Shown here piece by piece: positions 43,225 to 51,492 of a stretch of 64,000 nucleotides of DNA. The stretch lies in the NCBI RefSeq assembly GCF_003403095.1, contig NZ_CP031555.1, forward strand, positions 1,054,001 through 1,118,000, written 5' to 3'. The stretch's first letter is position 1. Every line of letters begins with the position of its first letter. The stretch comes from Thalassospira indica. Its GTDB lineage: Bacteria > Pseudomonadota > Alphaproteobacteria > Rhodospirillales > Thalassospiraceae. Under the pieces are notes generated by a model that worked only from the letters and a program-made list of their open reading frames with translations, did no database searches and was not told where the DNA came from. The position numbers were made by a program, and so were the translations under genes.

Positions 43225-43250
43225 ATGGCAGGACCAAAAGGCCCTGCCAT
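43225..43250 (-). terminator. Terminator of the phasin gene
   Basis: On the minus strand a stem of about 10 bp (43225-43235 against 43240-43250, one mismatch) with a four-base loop is followed by a T-rich run, 35 bases after the phasin stop. Confidence 0.88.
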
Positions 43251-43284
43251 CAAGTAGATTACGGGAATTTAACAGCCAAAGCTG

Positions 43285-43737
43285 TTACTTCGAAGCTGCG
43301 GTCTTTTCGATAGCAGCTTTGAATTCGTCAAGGGATTCGGTAAAGCGAGTCTGCAGAAGAGCAAGCGCTTCTTCCTGGGACTTGGTTACCAGACCTGACA
43401 GTTCCTTGGCATTTGCAAGGGCTTCTTCGTAAGCCGTTTTTGCAGCTTCGGTCTGTTTTGCAGCCGAAGCCATCGGGTCGTCAGCAGAAGTAGCAGCGAA
43501 ATCTTTGCCCTGAGTCTGAACTTTATCCAGCAGCGTTTTGAAGATCTCACTCTGGCGCTGAGCGACAGCCTGGAAACCGTCGAAGGCCACCTTGTTGGCT
43601 TTGGTGAGGGCTTCCACGTTTTTACGCTGGAAAGCCATCATTTCGTTCACGTCTACACCCGGAACTTTGAAATCCGCAGTGTATTTGGTGAAGTCGAGAT
43701 CAAAGAACGGATTGGTTGCCTTTTTTGCGGCGGTCAT
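43285..43737 (-). CDS. phaP: Phasin-family protein
   Basis: The 150-residue phasin would coat PHA granules and control their size and number. The sequence is mostly amphipathic helix, rich in Ala, Lys, Gln and Glu: VDVNEMMAFQRKNVEALTKAN near residue 28 and AVAQRQSEIFKTLL near 60 fit the family. The start at 43737 follows GGAG. Two PHA-type motifs lie upstream, matching those before phaA and phaB, and a TetR regulator follows downstream. A strong terminator after the gene fits abundant, single-gene expression. Confidence 0.9.
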   Translation of the reverse strand: MTAAKKATNPFFDLDFTKYTADFKVPGVDVNEMMAFQRKNVEALTKANKVAFDGFQAVAQRQSEIFKTLLDKVQTQGKDFAATSADDPMASAAKQTEAAKTAYEEALANAKELSGLVTKSQEEALALLQTRFTESLDEFKAAIEKTAASK

Positions 43738-43782
43738 GGTTTGCACTCCATTAGTTTGCGACAGATATGCAATGAGGCGCTA

Positions 43783-43797
43783 TTGTGCGCCGCACAA
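43783..43797. promoter_or_regulatory. Phasin upstream PHA-type palindrome (proximal)
   Basis: TTGTGC-GCC-GCACAA is a perfect palindrome 46 bp before the phasin start. Read on the other strand it contains TGCGGCGC, the core of the phaA upstream site. Confidence 0.55.
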
Positions 43798-43842
43798 ATT
43801 CAACTGCAATATGCCGGAATGATCGCCTGTCGTCAAGGATTA

Positions 43843-43859
43843 TTTTGCACTGCACAAAA
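43843..43859. promoter_or_regulatory. Phasin upstream PHA-type palindrome (distal)
   Basis: TTTTGCACTGCACAAAA lies 105 bp before the phasin start, 60 bp from the proximal palindrome. On the other strand it contains TGCAGTGC, the core of the phaB upstream site. Two sites in helical phase suggest cooperative repressor binding. Confidence 0.55.
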
Positions 43860-43934
43860 ACTTATAGGTTATTGTTTTGTGTCGAAAATATAACCTTGGG
43901 TGTGTATTCGAATTTCGCGTTTCAGATCAGGATA

Positions 43935-44651
43935 TTAGCTGTTGGTGGTCGATGAGGTCGCCTGATCGGACGGGGTTTCGGCCGGTGTGGCGTCCCCGTC
44001 GCGCGACGGTTTTTTGAACGAAAAATTCCGGCACCGTTTCCTGATTTTACCACAAATCGATGATGCTTTGCCAAGACCCTTTTCAACCTGACGGTCCCAA
44101 TTGGCGGCCTTGGAAAGTTCGCGATCAAGATAGGCCATGGTCGGGCCAAAATCGGTGCTGTCATCATCAAGCCAGTGTTTGAAGGTCTTGGCGTAAACGG
44201 CTGTCAAGCCGGCAACCCGCATGCTGCCATGAAGGCCCGCTGTTTGAAAACCGGCGGCCTCCAGCATCCAGCGCATGGCGCCAAAATGGGTCTTGATTGC
44301 GCGCAGCCCGTCGGTCGGGCCAAGGTCCCCCCCGGCATTGATGATCGATCGCAGTGCCGGGCGGTAATCAGAGAGAATATCAAACCGCGCCATGATCACC
44401 GCGATCAGGCGGTCATGACCGGGTTCGTTGAAATCCTCAGAGTCGATGTCGGCCAAGACTTCGCGGTCAACGCGTTTGACAAAGCGACGCAGAAGATCGC
44501 CCTTGCTGCTGCAATGGTCGTAACATTCGGCAACCGAAACGCCGGCTTCGGTTGCGATATCAAGCAGAGTGACATCATGCCAGTCCTTTTCTGCGGCCAG
44601 TTTCAGGGCCGCATCGATCAGGAGATTGGGGATATCCTTCTTGGGTGGCAT
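43935..44651 (-). CDS. TetR-family transcriptional regulator
   Basis: The 238-residue product has a TetR-type N-terminal DNA-binding region (LIDAALKLAAEKDWHDVTLLDIATEAGVS, read as helix one to three, at residues 11-39), followed by a helical ligand domain. The last 35 residues are polar and low in complexity, rich in Ser, Thr, Asp and Lys. It sits between proC and the phasin gene, all on the same strand, so it could belong to the proC transcript. Its target is unknown; the TGC-rich phasin sites are more typical of PhaR than of TetR proteins. Confidence 0.82.
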   Translation of the reverse strand: MPPKKDIPNLLIDAALKLAAEKDWHDVTLLDIATEAGVSVAECYDHCSSKGDLLRRFVKRVDREVLADIDSEDFNEPGHDRLIAVIMARFDILSDYRPALRSIINAGGDLGPTDGLRAIKTHFGAMRWMLEAAGFQTAGLHGSMRVAGLTAVYAKTFKHWLDDDSTDFGPTMAYLDRELSKAANWDRQVEKGLGKASSICGKIRKRCRNFSFKKPSRDGDATPAETPSDQATSSTTNS

Positions 44652-44693
44652 GATGTTCTCCTTGGGTTGGGTTTCTTCGGTCGAGGGCGGGTG

Positions 44694-45509
44694 TTAGCCT
44701 GCAAGTTCCTTGGACCGATCACGGGCGGCGGCAACCGCGCGCGTCATCAATTCGGGCAGGCCGGTTTTTGGATCCATCAGAACATTGAGTGCGGCCGCCG
44801 TCGTTCCGCCGGGGCTTGTGACGTTTTCGCGAAGCGTTGCGGCACTTTCTTCGCTGGCATCAAGCAGGAAGCCCGCACCAACCACAGTCTGGCGGGCAAG
44901 GGTCATCGCCTGATCGGCCGGAAGGCCGGCAGCCTCACCCGCCTGCGCCATGGCTTCGACCAGATGGAAGATATAGGCAGGCCCGCTGCCCGACAGGCCG
45001 GTGACAGCATCCATCAGGCTTTCATCCTCGATCCAGGACACCATGCCGACGGCTTCAAGCAGGGTCTGGCACATGTCGCGCTGGGCGATGCTGACATTTT
45101 CGGTCGGGCACATCACGGTCATGCCACGTGACACAGCGGCGGGTGTGTTGGGCATGGCACGCACGATGCGGGCATGTTCGCCAAGGTGGCTTGTGAAGAA
45201 GTCGATTGTTTTGCCTGCGGCGACGGACAAAAAGACCGTTTCGGCGCGCACCAGCGGTTTATAGGAGTCAATCAGATCGGGCAGGACCTGTGGCTTGACG
45301 GCAAACAGGACAACCTGCGGAATGAAGTCTTCGCGGATGTGATCAATATCGGGAACGCCATTAATGCCGTATTGCGCTTCAAGCTTTTCAGCCGTTTCGG
45401 TCTGTTCAACGATAAAGACGTTCGATGCCTGAAGCCCGCGGGCCAGCCAGCCTTCGAGCATGGCACTGCCCATCTTGCCACAGCCAACCAGCAAAAGACG
45501 CGTATTCAT
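44694..45509 (-). CDS. proC: Pyrroline-5-carboxylate reductase
   Basis: This 271-residue enzyme makes proline from pyrroline-5-carboxylate with NAD(P)H. The Rossmann start LLLVGCGKMGSAMLEGWL, FAVKPQ near residue 92, VRAMPNTPAAV near 133 and the C-terminal signature VTGLSGSGPAYIF near 185, then LRENVTSPGGTTAAAL near 225, are all present. It follows a YbjN-like gene and ubiK on the same strand, an arrangement seen in other alphaproteobacteria. Confidence 0.94.
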   Translation of the reverse strand: MNTRLLLVGCGKMGSAMLEGWLARGLQASNVFIVEQTETAEKLEAQYGINGVPDIDHIREDFIPQVVLFAVKPQVLPDLIDSYKPLVRAETVFLSVAAGKTIDFFTSHLGEHARIVRAMPNTPAAVSRGMTVMCPTENVSIAQRDMCQTLLEAVGMVSWIEDESLMDAVTGLSGSGPAYIFHLVEAMAQAGEAAGLPADQAMTLARQTVVGAGFLLDASEESAATLRENVTSPGGTTAAALNVLMDPKTGLPELMTRAVAAARDRSKELAG

Positions 45510-45857
45510 AAATCCTGCTCCGCTTTAACCATCGGGTTTGGTTGATCATGCGTTGATCAACACACTTGATGCAATGCCGTAGCGATCTTCTCAAGGTGGG
45601 TCAAGTCAGTGCCAACGGCAAGAGGGGCTTGCTAACAGCCTGTGTTTGCAGGCGATTAGCCTTGATAAGGATACTTTGGCGGGCAAGGGGCGGCTTTGCG
45701 GAATTTTCTGTTGTGAAAGGCGGCTTGGGAAGCCGGTTTGCAGGATTTGTGTTGAATTGGCGTCTGGCGGCAAAGGCCCAAAAAAAATCAGCCGAAAATG
45801 ACAAAGGACGGCGATGAGGCCGTCCTTTTCAATGCAAGCTTATCAGAGGTTTTCTTA
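45510..45857 (-). other. YbjN–proC intergenic region with terminator
   Basis: These 348 bp lie between the YbjN-like stop and the proC start. AAAGGACGGC (45803-45812) pairs with GCCGTCCTTT (45819-45828), 30 bases past the YbjN-like stop, and is a probable terminator for it. Near proC, GTTGATCA repeats 11 bp apart (45541 and 45552) may be a regulator site. No gene or RNA is evident in the middle. Confidence 0.5.
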
Positions 45858-46364
45858 TTAAGCCTGACCGGCAGGTTCGAGCATCGCGTGCATCAAGGCT
45901 TCGTCCGGGGTTTTTCCCTGGCCAAGCACAAAGTTAAACGCCGGGAAGAAACGTTCGCATTCCGAAAGCGCGATATCGATCAGTTCTTCAAACTGTTCGA
46001 CCATCGGCGGGACATCGCCGCCAAACAGCAGGGTGTGGCGAAACAGCGGCATGTTTTCTTCAAGCCACAGACCGAAATGCCCGATCCAGAGTTGTTCGTT
46101 ACATTTGGCAACCAGTTCGTAGATGCGCGGGCGCAGCGGTTCGGGCACGAACAGATCAAAGCAGCACGCGATATGAAGCGCCTCGGCATCTTCACGCCAG
46201 GTGAAATAGACCAGATAGGTGCACCAGTGGGCCGGAATTTCGACCACAATCTCGTCCGAGCTGCGGCGTTCCAGATGCCACTGGTTGGTGCGGGCGATAT
46301 CCTCGACCAGGATCAGCGGGTTTTCATCGCCGATGTCGCCGATATCTTCCATTTGGTCGTTCAT
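45858..46364 (-). CDS. YbjN-domain protein
   Basis: The product is a 168-residue alphaproteobacterial YbjN-domain protein, whose fold resembles type III secretion chaperones. The segments WHLERRSSDEIVVEIPAHW, DLFVPEPLRPRIYELVAKCNE (split), GHFGLWLEENMPLFRHTLLF and the C-terminal NFVLGQGKTPDEALMHAML are typical. Its function is not established; in related bacteria it also sits next to proC and ubiK. A terminator separates it from proC. Confidence 0.85.
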   Translation of the reverse strand: MNDQMEDIGDIGDENPLILVEDIARTNQWHLERRSSDEIVVEIPAHWCTYLVYFTWREDAEALHIACCFDLFVPEPLRPRIYELVAKCNEQLWIGHFGLWLEENMPLFRHTLLFGGDVPPMVEQFEELIDIALSECERFFPAFNFVLGQGKTPDEALMHAMLEPAGQA

Positions 46365-46624
46365 TAATACCCAGCCTGTTCAAGCATGTGCGAAAGGGCG
46401 CGCACTATATGCCGGTGAACGCTTTGTTTCAACCGCTGCTGCGCGCAGGACAGCAATGAATATTCGGATCATTGTCACCCGGCCTGTTTACCCGGTCTCT
46501 TTGCCCGGTCTATCTGATCGACCGTCAAGCGGCCCTGCTTGTGACAGCAAATGTTGGCGCAGGCGCATAAAACGCCCGCGTCATTTCGCATATATGGGGA
46601 GTTATGTGGGGATGGTCGCCCCGA

Positions 46625-46951
46625 TCAGGCGTCTTTTTTTGCCGCCGTTTTGGGGGCAGCTTTGGTCGTGCTGCGTTTGGCGGCCGGTTTCTTGGCGGGC
46701 TCGGCAGCATCAAGGCGCTTTTCAAGATCGGCAATCTTGGCTTCGAGCGCATCGATGCGTTCGGCGGCACGGACAGCAACATCGTGCACGACGTCATATT
46801 CCTCGCGGGTGACCAGATCCATATTGAGCAGGATCTTTTCAAACTGCTGGCGGATCATGGCATCTACTTCGCCTTTGACACCGGTCATGGTGCCCAATGC
46901 GGAATTGGTGACACGGGTCAGGTCATCGAGAATGCGGTTGTTGATCTGCAT
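46625..46951 (-). CDS. ubiK: UbiK-family accessory factor
   Basis: This 108-residue protein of the UbiK/BMFP type assists ubiquinone synthesis. It starts INNRILDDLTRVTNSALGTM, has the amphipathic helix EVDAMIRQQFEKIL and a coiled coil (DVAVRAAERIDALEAKIADL). A lysine/alanine-rich tail (KKPAAKRSTTKAAPKTAAKK) ends the protein. The start at 46951 follows GGAGACC; a start at 47002 would add 17 residues outside the family. Ubiquinone is the bc1 substrate, but no operon link to petABC exists. Confidence 0.88.
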   Translation of the reverse strand: MQINNRILDDLTRVTNSALGTMTGVKGEVDAMIRQQFEKILLNMDLVTREEYDVVHDVAVRAAERIDALEAKIADLEKRLDAAEPAKKPAAKRSTTKAAPKTAAKKDA

Positions 46952-47161
46952 AGTGGTCTCCGGCTTTTTTAAACTGTTGTTGGGCATAATATGGCGCATC
47001 ATCGGCTCAGGGCAAGCCGCACGTCATGAAGCGGACGTGACGATAGCGTTATTTTGGATGGCTTTTCTTGCTCCAGATCAGGGGCGGTCTTATAAAGTGT
47101 CGACAAACGTGATCAGTCGCCTTGGCCCATCTGGGCAGGGCGGCCCCGTCAGGAGAATGCA

Positions 47162-48148
47162 ATGCTTATCGTCACTGGTGGTGCCGGATTTATCGGTTCC
47201 AATATTGTTGCTGCCCTTGAAGAGCGTGGCGAAACCGACATTGTTGTCGTTGATCGCCTGCGCGATGGCATCAAATGGAAAAACATCGCCAAGCGGAACC
47301 TGCGTGACATTGTTCATCCCGATGAACTGCCGCATTTCCTTGAAGAGCATGCCGGCAATGTCGAGGCGATTTTCCATATGGGCGCGATTTCCGCGACCAC
47401 GGAAACCGATGCCGACAAGATCGTCGTCAACAACTTGAAACTGACGGCCTGGCTTTGGGAATGGTGTTCGCGCCACTCATCGCGCCTGATTTATGCATCC
47501 TCGGCGGCAACCTACGGCGATGGCAAGCAGGGCTTTGATGACAGCTTTGATGACGCCGATCTGGCGAAACTGGCACCGCTGAATGCCTATGGCTGGTCCA
47601 AGCATGCAACTGATCGCCGGTTCCGCCGTATCCTCGATCAGAACGGTTTCCGGCCCAAACAGTGGGCGGGGCTTAAGTTCTTTAACGTCTATGGCCCGAA
47701 CGAGTACCATAAGGGCGGCATGCGATCCGTGGTGTCGCAGCTGTTTGACAAGCTTTCAAACGGCGAGACCGCGACCCTGTTTAAATCGCATCATCCCGAT
47801 TACGAAGATGGCGGCCAGTTGCGTGATTTCGTCTGGGTCGGTGATGTGGTCGACATCATCATGTGGCTTTATGACAACCCGCAGGTCAGCGATCTTTTCA
47901 ATATCGGCACCGGCAAGGCGCGCAGTTTCAAGGATCTGGCACTGGCAGTGTTTAGCGCCATGGGCAAGGAGCCCGATATCAAGTTCGTGCCAACGCCTGA
48001 GGCGATCCGCGACAAGTACCAGTATTTCACCGAAGCCAATATGACCAAGCTGCGCGAAGCGGGCTATGGCAAGGAAATGACATCGCTTGAAGAAGGCGTG
48101 CGGTCCTATGTGCAGGATTATCTTGCGACCGAGGATCCGTTCCGCTGA
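47162..48148 (+). CDS. hldD: ADP-L-glycero-D-manno-heptose-6-epimerase
   Basis: This 328-residue NADP-dependent SDR epimerase makes the heptose donor for the lipopolysaccharide core. TGGAGFIGSN at residues 5-14 binds the cofactor, and YGWSKHATD near residue 140 has the Tyr/Lys pair. HMGAISATTETD near 78, YGPNEYHKGGM near 178 and DYEDGGQLRDFVWVGDVV near 216 are highly specific for HldD. AGGAG lies before the ATG. It is a single gene, divergent from ubiK. Confidence 0.95.
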   Translation: MLIVTGGAGFIGSNIVAALEERGETDIVVVDRLRDGIKWKNIAKRNLRDIVHPDELPHFLEEHAGNVEAIFHMGAISATTETDADKIVVNNLKLTAWLWEWCSRHSSRLIYASSAATYGDGKQGFDDSFDDADLAKLAPLNAYGWSKHATDRRFRRILDQNGFRPKQWAGLKFFNVYGPNEYHKGGMRSVVSQLFDKLSNGETATLFKSHHPDYEDGGQLRDFVWVGDVVDIIMWLYDNPQVSDLFNIGTGKARSFKDLALAVFSAMGKEPDIKFVPTPEAIRDKYQYFTEANMTKLREAGYGKEMTSLEEGVRSYVQDYLATEDPFR

Positions 48149-48262
48149 GTGTCGCCTGCATGGTTTGGAGTGGGTTTGCCATGATGCTGCCCAACTCCTT
48201 TGCGACCTCAGAGCAAACACCTCGCCGATAAACACCCAACCTGCTGATCCGGAGTATTCCAG

Positions 48263-49096
48263 ATGCTGAGTCTTGCCTTTCCGGCGATAGACCCGATTGC
48301 GATTTCCATCGGCCCGATTGCCATTCGCTGGTATGCGCTGGCTTATATTGCCGGTCTGCTGCTGGGCTGGAAATATGTGGTCTATTACTGCACCAAAACG
48401 CCCAACATCATGAGCAAACGCGATGTTGATGACTTGCTGTTCTGGGCAACGCTGGGCGTGATCCTTGGCGGGCGGTTGGGCTATATCCTGTTTTACAATC
48501 TGGATTATTATCTGGATAACCCGGCCAATATCCTCAAGGTCTGGCAGGGCGGTATGGCGTTCCATGGCGGGTTCATGGGGGTGATTGTTGCGATCATTCT
48601 GTTTGCCAGAAAGCGCAATATTTCGATCCTTGCCGTGCTGGACGCCGCAGCCGTGGCCACCCCGATTGGGCTGTTCTTTGGCCGGATTGCCAACTTCATC
48701 AATGGCGAATTGTATGGCCGCACCACCGATGTTGCGTGGGGCTTTGTATTCCCCAATGGCGGTCCGGAGCCGCGCCATCCAAGCCAGCTTTATGAAGCAG
48801 CGCTTGAAGGCCTGATCCTGTTTGTTGTGCTGTTTATCCTGTCGCGCAAGGCGTTCGTGCGCCATCGTCCGGGGATCCTTGGCGGGACGTTTGTTGCGGG
48901 TTACGGCATTTCGCGGATCATCGTCGAATTCTTCCGCCAGCCTGATGCGCAACTTGGTTACCTTGCCGGGGGCATTACCATGGGGCAGGTTCTGTCGATC
49001 CCGATGGTGCTGGCCGGGATTGGCTGCATTGTCTATGCGTTGAAATCCAAACCGATTGAAACCCGCATTCACCCCAAAGAAGCCGAAAACGCGTAA
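48263..49096 (+). CDS. lgt: Prolipoprotein diacylglyceryl transferase
   Basis: The 277-residue inner-membrane enzyme adds diacylglycerol to the lipobox cysteine of prolipoproteins. It has about seven membrane helices. Diagnostic motifs are RWYALAYIAGLLLGW near residue 22, GGMAFHGGFMG near 95 and the Lgt signature GRIANFINGELYGR near 135. RHPSQLYEAALEG lies near 172. It heads the lgt–midA–pgeF operon (3-bp gap to the next gene). Confidence 0.95.
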   Translation: MLSLAFPAIDPIAISIGPIAIRWYALAYIAGLLLGWKYVVYYCTKTPNIMSKRDVDDLLFWATLGVILGGRLGYILFYNLDYYLDNPANILKVWQGGMAFHGGFMGVIVAIILFARKRNISILAVLDAAAVATPIGLFFGRIANFINGELYGRTTDVAWGFVFPNGGPEPRHPSQLYEAALEGLILFVVLFILSRKAFVRHRPGILGGTFVAGYGISRIIVEFFRQPDAQLGYLAGGITMGQVLSIPMVLAGIGCIVYALKSKPIETRIHPKEAENA

Positions 49097-49098
49097 TT

Positions 49099-50226
49099 AT
49101 GAGTTCTGCGACCGACAGCCCGCTTTTGGCCCATATCAAACGCCGGATCAATGTATCGGGACCGATCACCATTGCCGATTTCATGACCGAGGCACTGGCC
49201 CATCCTGAGCACGGCTATTACCGCAAGCAGGACCCGTTCGGGCGTGCCGGTGACTTCATCACCGCACCAGAAGTCAGCCAGATGTTTGGCGAGTTGATCG
49301 GCCTTTGGGCGGCGGTCACCTGGCAACAGATGGGCAGCCCGCCGAAAATCGATCTGATCGAATTGGGGCCGGGACGGGGAACATTGATGTCAGACGCGCT
49401 GCGTGCGGTGCGCAATGTGCCGGGCATTGGCGATGCATTGACCGTTCGTTTTGTTGAAACCAGCCCGGTTTTGCGCACCCATCAACAAACATCGATCATG
49501 GCGTACGGCATTCCCGCCACTTGGCATGAAACGTTTGATGACATTCCGACCCGCGCCAACGTCCCGGCGATTGTGATCGGCAATGAGTTCTTTGACGCGC
49601 TGCCAATCCGGCAATTCGAGCGCGGCGAGAAAGGCTGGGCCGAACGTTTGGTCGGGCTTGATGCCAAAACCGGCGAACTTGGTTTTGTCCGAGGTGCTGA
49701 AACGCCGATCACGGATGCGCTGATTCCGGTCACCATGCGCGGGGCTGCGAAGAAGGGTGATATCTTTGAAAGCTGTGCCCCGGCAATTGCCATTGCCGAT
49801 CAAATTGCACGGCGCCTGAATGAAACGGGTGGCGGGGCCCTGTTTATTGATTATGGTCACCCGGGCAGTGCGTTTGGCGATACGTTCCAGGCGCTCAAGG
49901 GCCATGAATATCACCCGGTTCTGAGCGATCCGGGCGATGCCGATTTGACGGCGCATGTTGATTTTGCCGCCATCGGGCGGGCAATGAACGAGGCGGGTGC
50001 GCGCACCGGTGCAGTCCTGACCCAAGGGACGTTTTTACGGATGCTTGGCATCGAACAGCGGGCCGAGCATTTGAAAACCAGTGCCGATGATACCCAGAAA
50101 ACCGCGATTGATCAGGCGTTGTCGCGGTTGATCGATGCCGATCAGATGGGAACGCTTTTTAAAGTTCTGATCGCGTATGGTCGCGATACCACCCCGCCGC
50201 CTTGCGTCAGTGGCGTGGCGGGCTAA
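49099..50226 (+). CDS. MidA/NDUFAF7-family SAM-dependent methyltransferase
   Basis: This 375-residue protein is of the DUF185/MidA family. In mitochondria the relative NDUFAF7 methylates an arginine of a complex I subunit; in bacteria the target is usually inferred to be the same. Motifs are MTEALAHPEHGYYRKQDPFG near residue 30, DLIELGPGRGTLMSDALRA near 91, IGNEFFDALPIRQFE near 155 and FIDYGHPGSAFGDTFQA near 235, with LTAHVDFAAI near 275. It sits between lgt and pgeF, a conserved alphaproteobacterial order. Confidence 0.9.
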   Translation: MSSATDSPLLAHIKRRINVSGPITIADFMTEALAHPEHGYYRKQDPFGRAGDFITAPEVSQMFGELIGLWAAVTWQQMGSPPKIDLIELGPGRGTLMSDALRAVRNVPGIGDALTVRFVETSPVLRTHQQTSIMAYGIPATWHETFDDIPTRANVPAIVIGNEFFDALPIRQFERGEKGWAERLVGLDAKTGELGFVRGAETPITDALIPVTMRGAAKKGDIFESCAPAIAIADQIARRLNETGGGALFIDYGHPGSAFGDTFQALKGHEYHPVLSDPGDADLTAHVDFAAIGRAMNEAGARTGAVLTQGTFLRMLGIEQRAEHLKTSADDTQKTAIDQALSRLIDADQMGTLFKVLIAYGRDTTPPPCVSGVAG

Positions 50227-50269
50227 ATTGATTGCGACCGGAACGGTTTTGGGAACGGAGCAGGCCAGC

Positions 50270-51100
50270 ATGACACATCCGATCAGCCAGGTTACCAACG
50301 GGATCGAACGCAGCACCAACGGGCTGACCTGGTTTGAAGCCGGGAACCTGTCGGACAAGGACGGCCTGCGCCACGGGTTCTTAAGCCGCAAAGGCGGGGT
50401 CAGTGATGGTATCCATGGCGGGCTTAATGTCGGTTTCGGATCAGATGATGACAAAGACCGCGTGGCTGAAAATCGCGCCCGTGCGGCATCCGCGTTTGAT
50501 ACCAGCCCTGATCGACTGACCACGGTGTATCAGGTGCATGGCATTGATGTGGCCGTTCTGGACAAGCCGCTGTCGCGTGACGAAGCGCCCAAGGCCGATG
50601 CCATGGTCACAGATCGCCCGAACATCATGCTGGGTATTCTGACGGCTGATTGCACGCCGGTTCTGTTTCATGATCCGGTGGCCGGTGTGATCGGGGCCTG
50701 TCATTCCGGCTGGCGCGGATCGCATGGCGGTGTATCGGCCAGCACGGTCGATGCAATGGAAAAACTGGGGGCCAAACGCGAAAACATTCATGCGGCTGTT
50801 GGGCCCTGCATTGCGCGCAAATCCTATGAAGTTGATGGTACTTTCCGCGATACCATCCTTGCCGGACCGGAAGGCCAGGAAGACCTGTTTGATCCGTCGT
50901 CGTGCGACGGGCATTTCATGTTTGATCTGCCGGAATATGTCCGCCGCCGCACGATTGCCACCGGGGTTGCCTCGGTCGAGCTTGTGGCGCGCGATACACT
51001 GGCCGAAGAAGATCTTTTTTACAGTTATCGCCGCACGACGCTTCGCAAGGAGCCCGATTACGGTCGGCAGCTTTCGGCGATCATGTTGACAGAGGCGTAG
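50270..51100 (+). CDS. pgeF: Laccase-domain (YfiH/PgeF) protein
   Basis: This 276-residue YfiH-family protein is described as a peptidoglycan editing factor and as a purine nucleoside-processing enzyme. Metal-site residues are seen in YQVHGIDV (about residue 85), LTADCTPVLFHDP (about 127) and ACHSGWRGSHGG (about 145), then GPCIARKSYEV near 188. The start at 50270 was chosen over 50177 since GGAG precedes it and the frame otherwise overlaps the upstream gene. Its TAG stop is the first three bases of repeat copy 3. Confidence 0.92.
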   Translation: MTHPISQVTNGIERSTNGLTWFEAGNLSDKDGLRHGFLSRKGGVSDGIHGGLNVGFGSDDDKDRVAENRARAASAFDTSPDRLTTVYQVHGIDVAVLDKPLSRDEAPKADAMVTDRPNIMLGILTADCTPVLFHDPVAGVIGACHSGWRGSHGGVSASTVDAMEKLGAKRENIHAAVGPCIARKSYEVDGTFRDTILAGPEGQEDLFDPSSCDGHFMFDLPEYVRRRTIATGVASVELVARDTLAEEDLFYSYRRTTLRKEPDYGRQLSAIMLTEA

Positions 51101-51362
51101 GGTCCAAACTCATTCAAATGATCGATCCGGCAACGGATATGAGAGAAAAAGCAAGGAAAAGCCCGCAGATTGGGGTGACCCCCAATCAAGGAATTTGACG
51201 CAGAGGCTTTCTCTCATATCCGTTGTCCTTAGGATCACCCGGATTTGTACGGGCTACTTTGTCGCAAAACCTTGAAAGATGCATATCTTCCTGCGATTTT
51301 GCTTCGCATATCCGCACAAATCCGGGAGACCGGAACGGTCATTTGAATTAGTTTGGACCCTA
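51098..51362 (-). repeat. Structured repeat element, copy 3 (inverted)
   Basis: This copy lies in the opposite orientation to copies 1 and 2. Its ends, from TA at 51098 and back from TA at 51362, pair over about 33 bp with three mismatches but share little sequence with the arms of copy 1. The core-closing helix CCCGGATTTGT (51238-51248) pairs perfectly with ACAAATCCGGG (51316-51326). The inner hairpin CAACGGATATGAGAGAAA (51131-51148) pairs perfectly with 51208-51225, a sequence unrelated to the matching hairpin in copies 1 and 2. The core is conserved. The pgeF stop codon is built from its first bases. Confidence 0.8.
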
Positions 51363-51393
51363 GGGTGCTTATGCAGACCCCAGGGGATATGCC

Positions 51394-51462
51394 ATGCCAC
51401 ATCTGATAATGCTTTTTTTCTTTATGATCATCGCGACCATGGTTGGTTGCGTCATCATGTGA
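51394..51462 (+). CDS. Possible 22-residue membrane/lipoprotein-like peptide
   Basis: The short frame MPHLIMLFFFMIIATMVGCV-IM has a good AGGGGAT ribosome site six bases ahead, a hydrophobic stretch and a lipobox-like MVGC. It lies just past repeat copy 3 and 30 bp before the lipoprotein gene. No homology can be claimed, and it may be chance. Confidence 0.25.
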   Translation: MPHLIMLFFFMIIATMVGCVIM

Positions 51463-51492
51463 TGGCGTAAATCCCGTTTTAGAAGTGCCCCT

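Noticed and set aside
47756..49072. 438-codon minus-strand frame
   Set aside because: It overlaps both hldD and lgt on the other strand; both have full family signatures, so this is a shadow.
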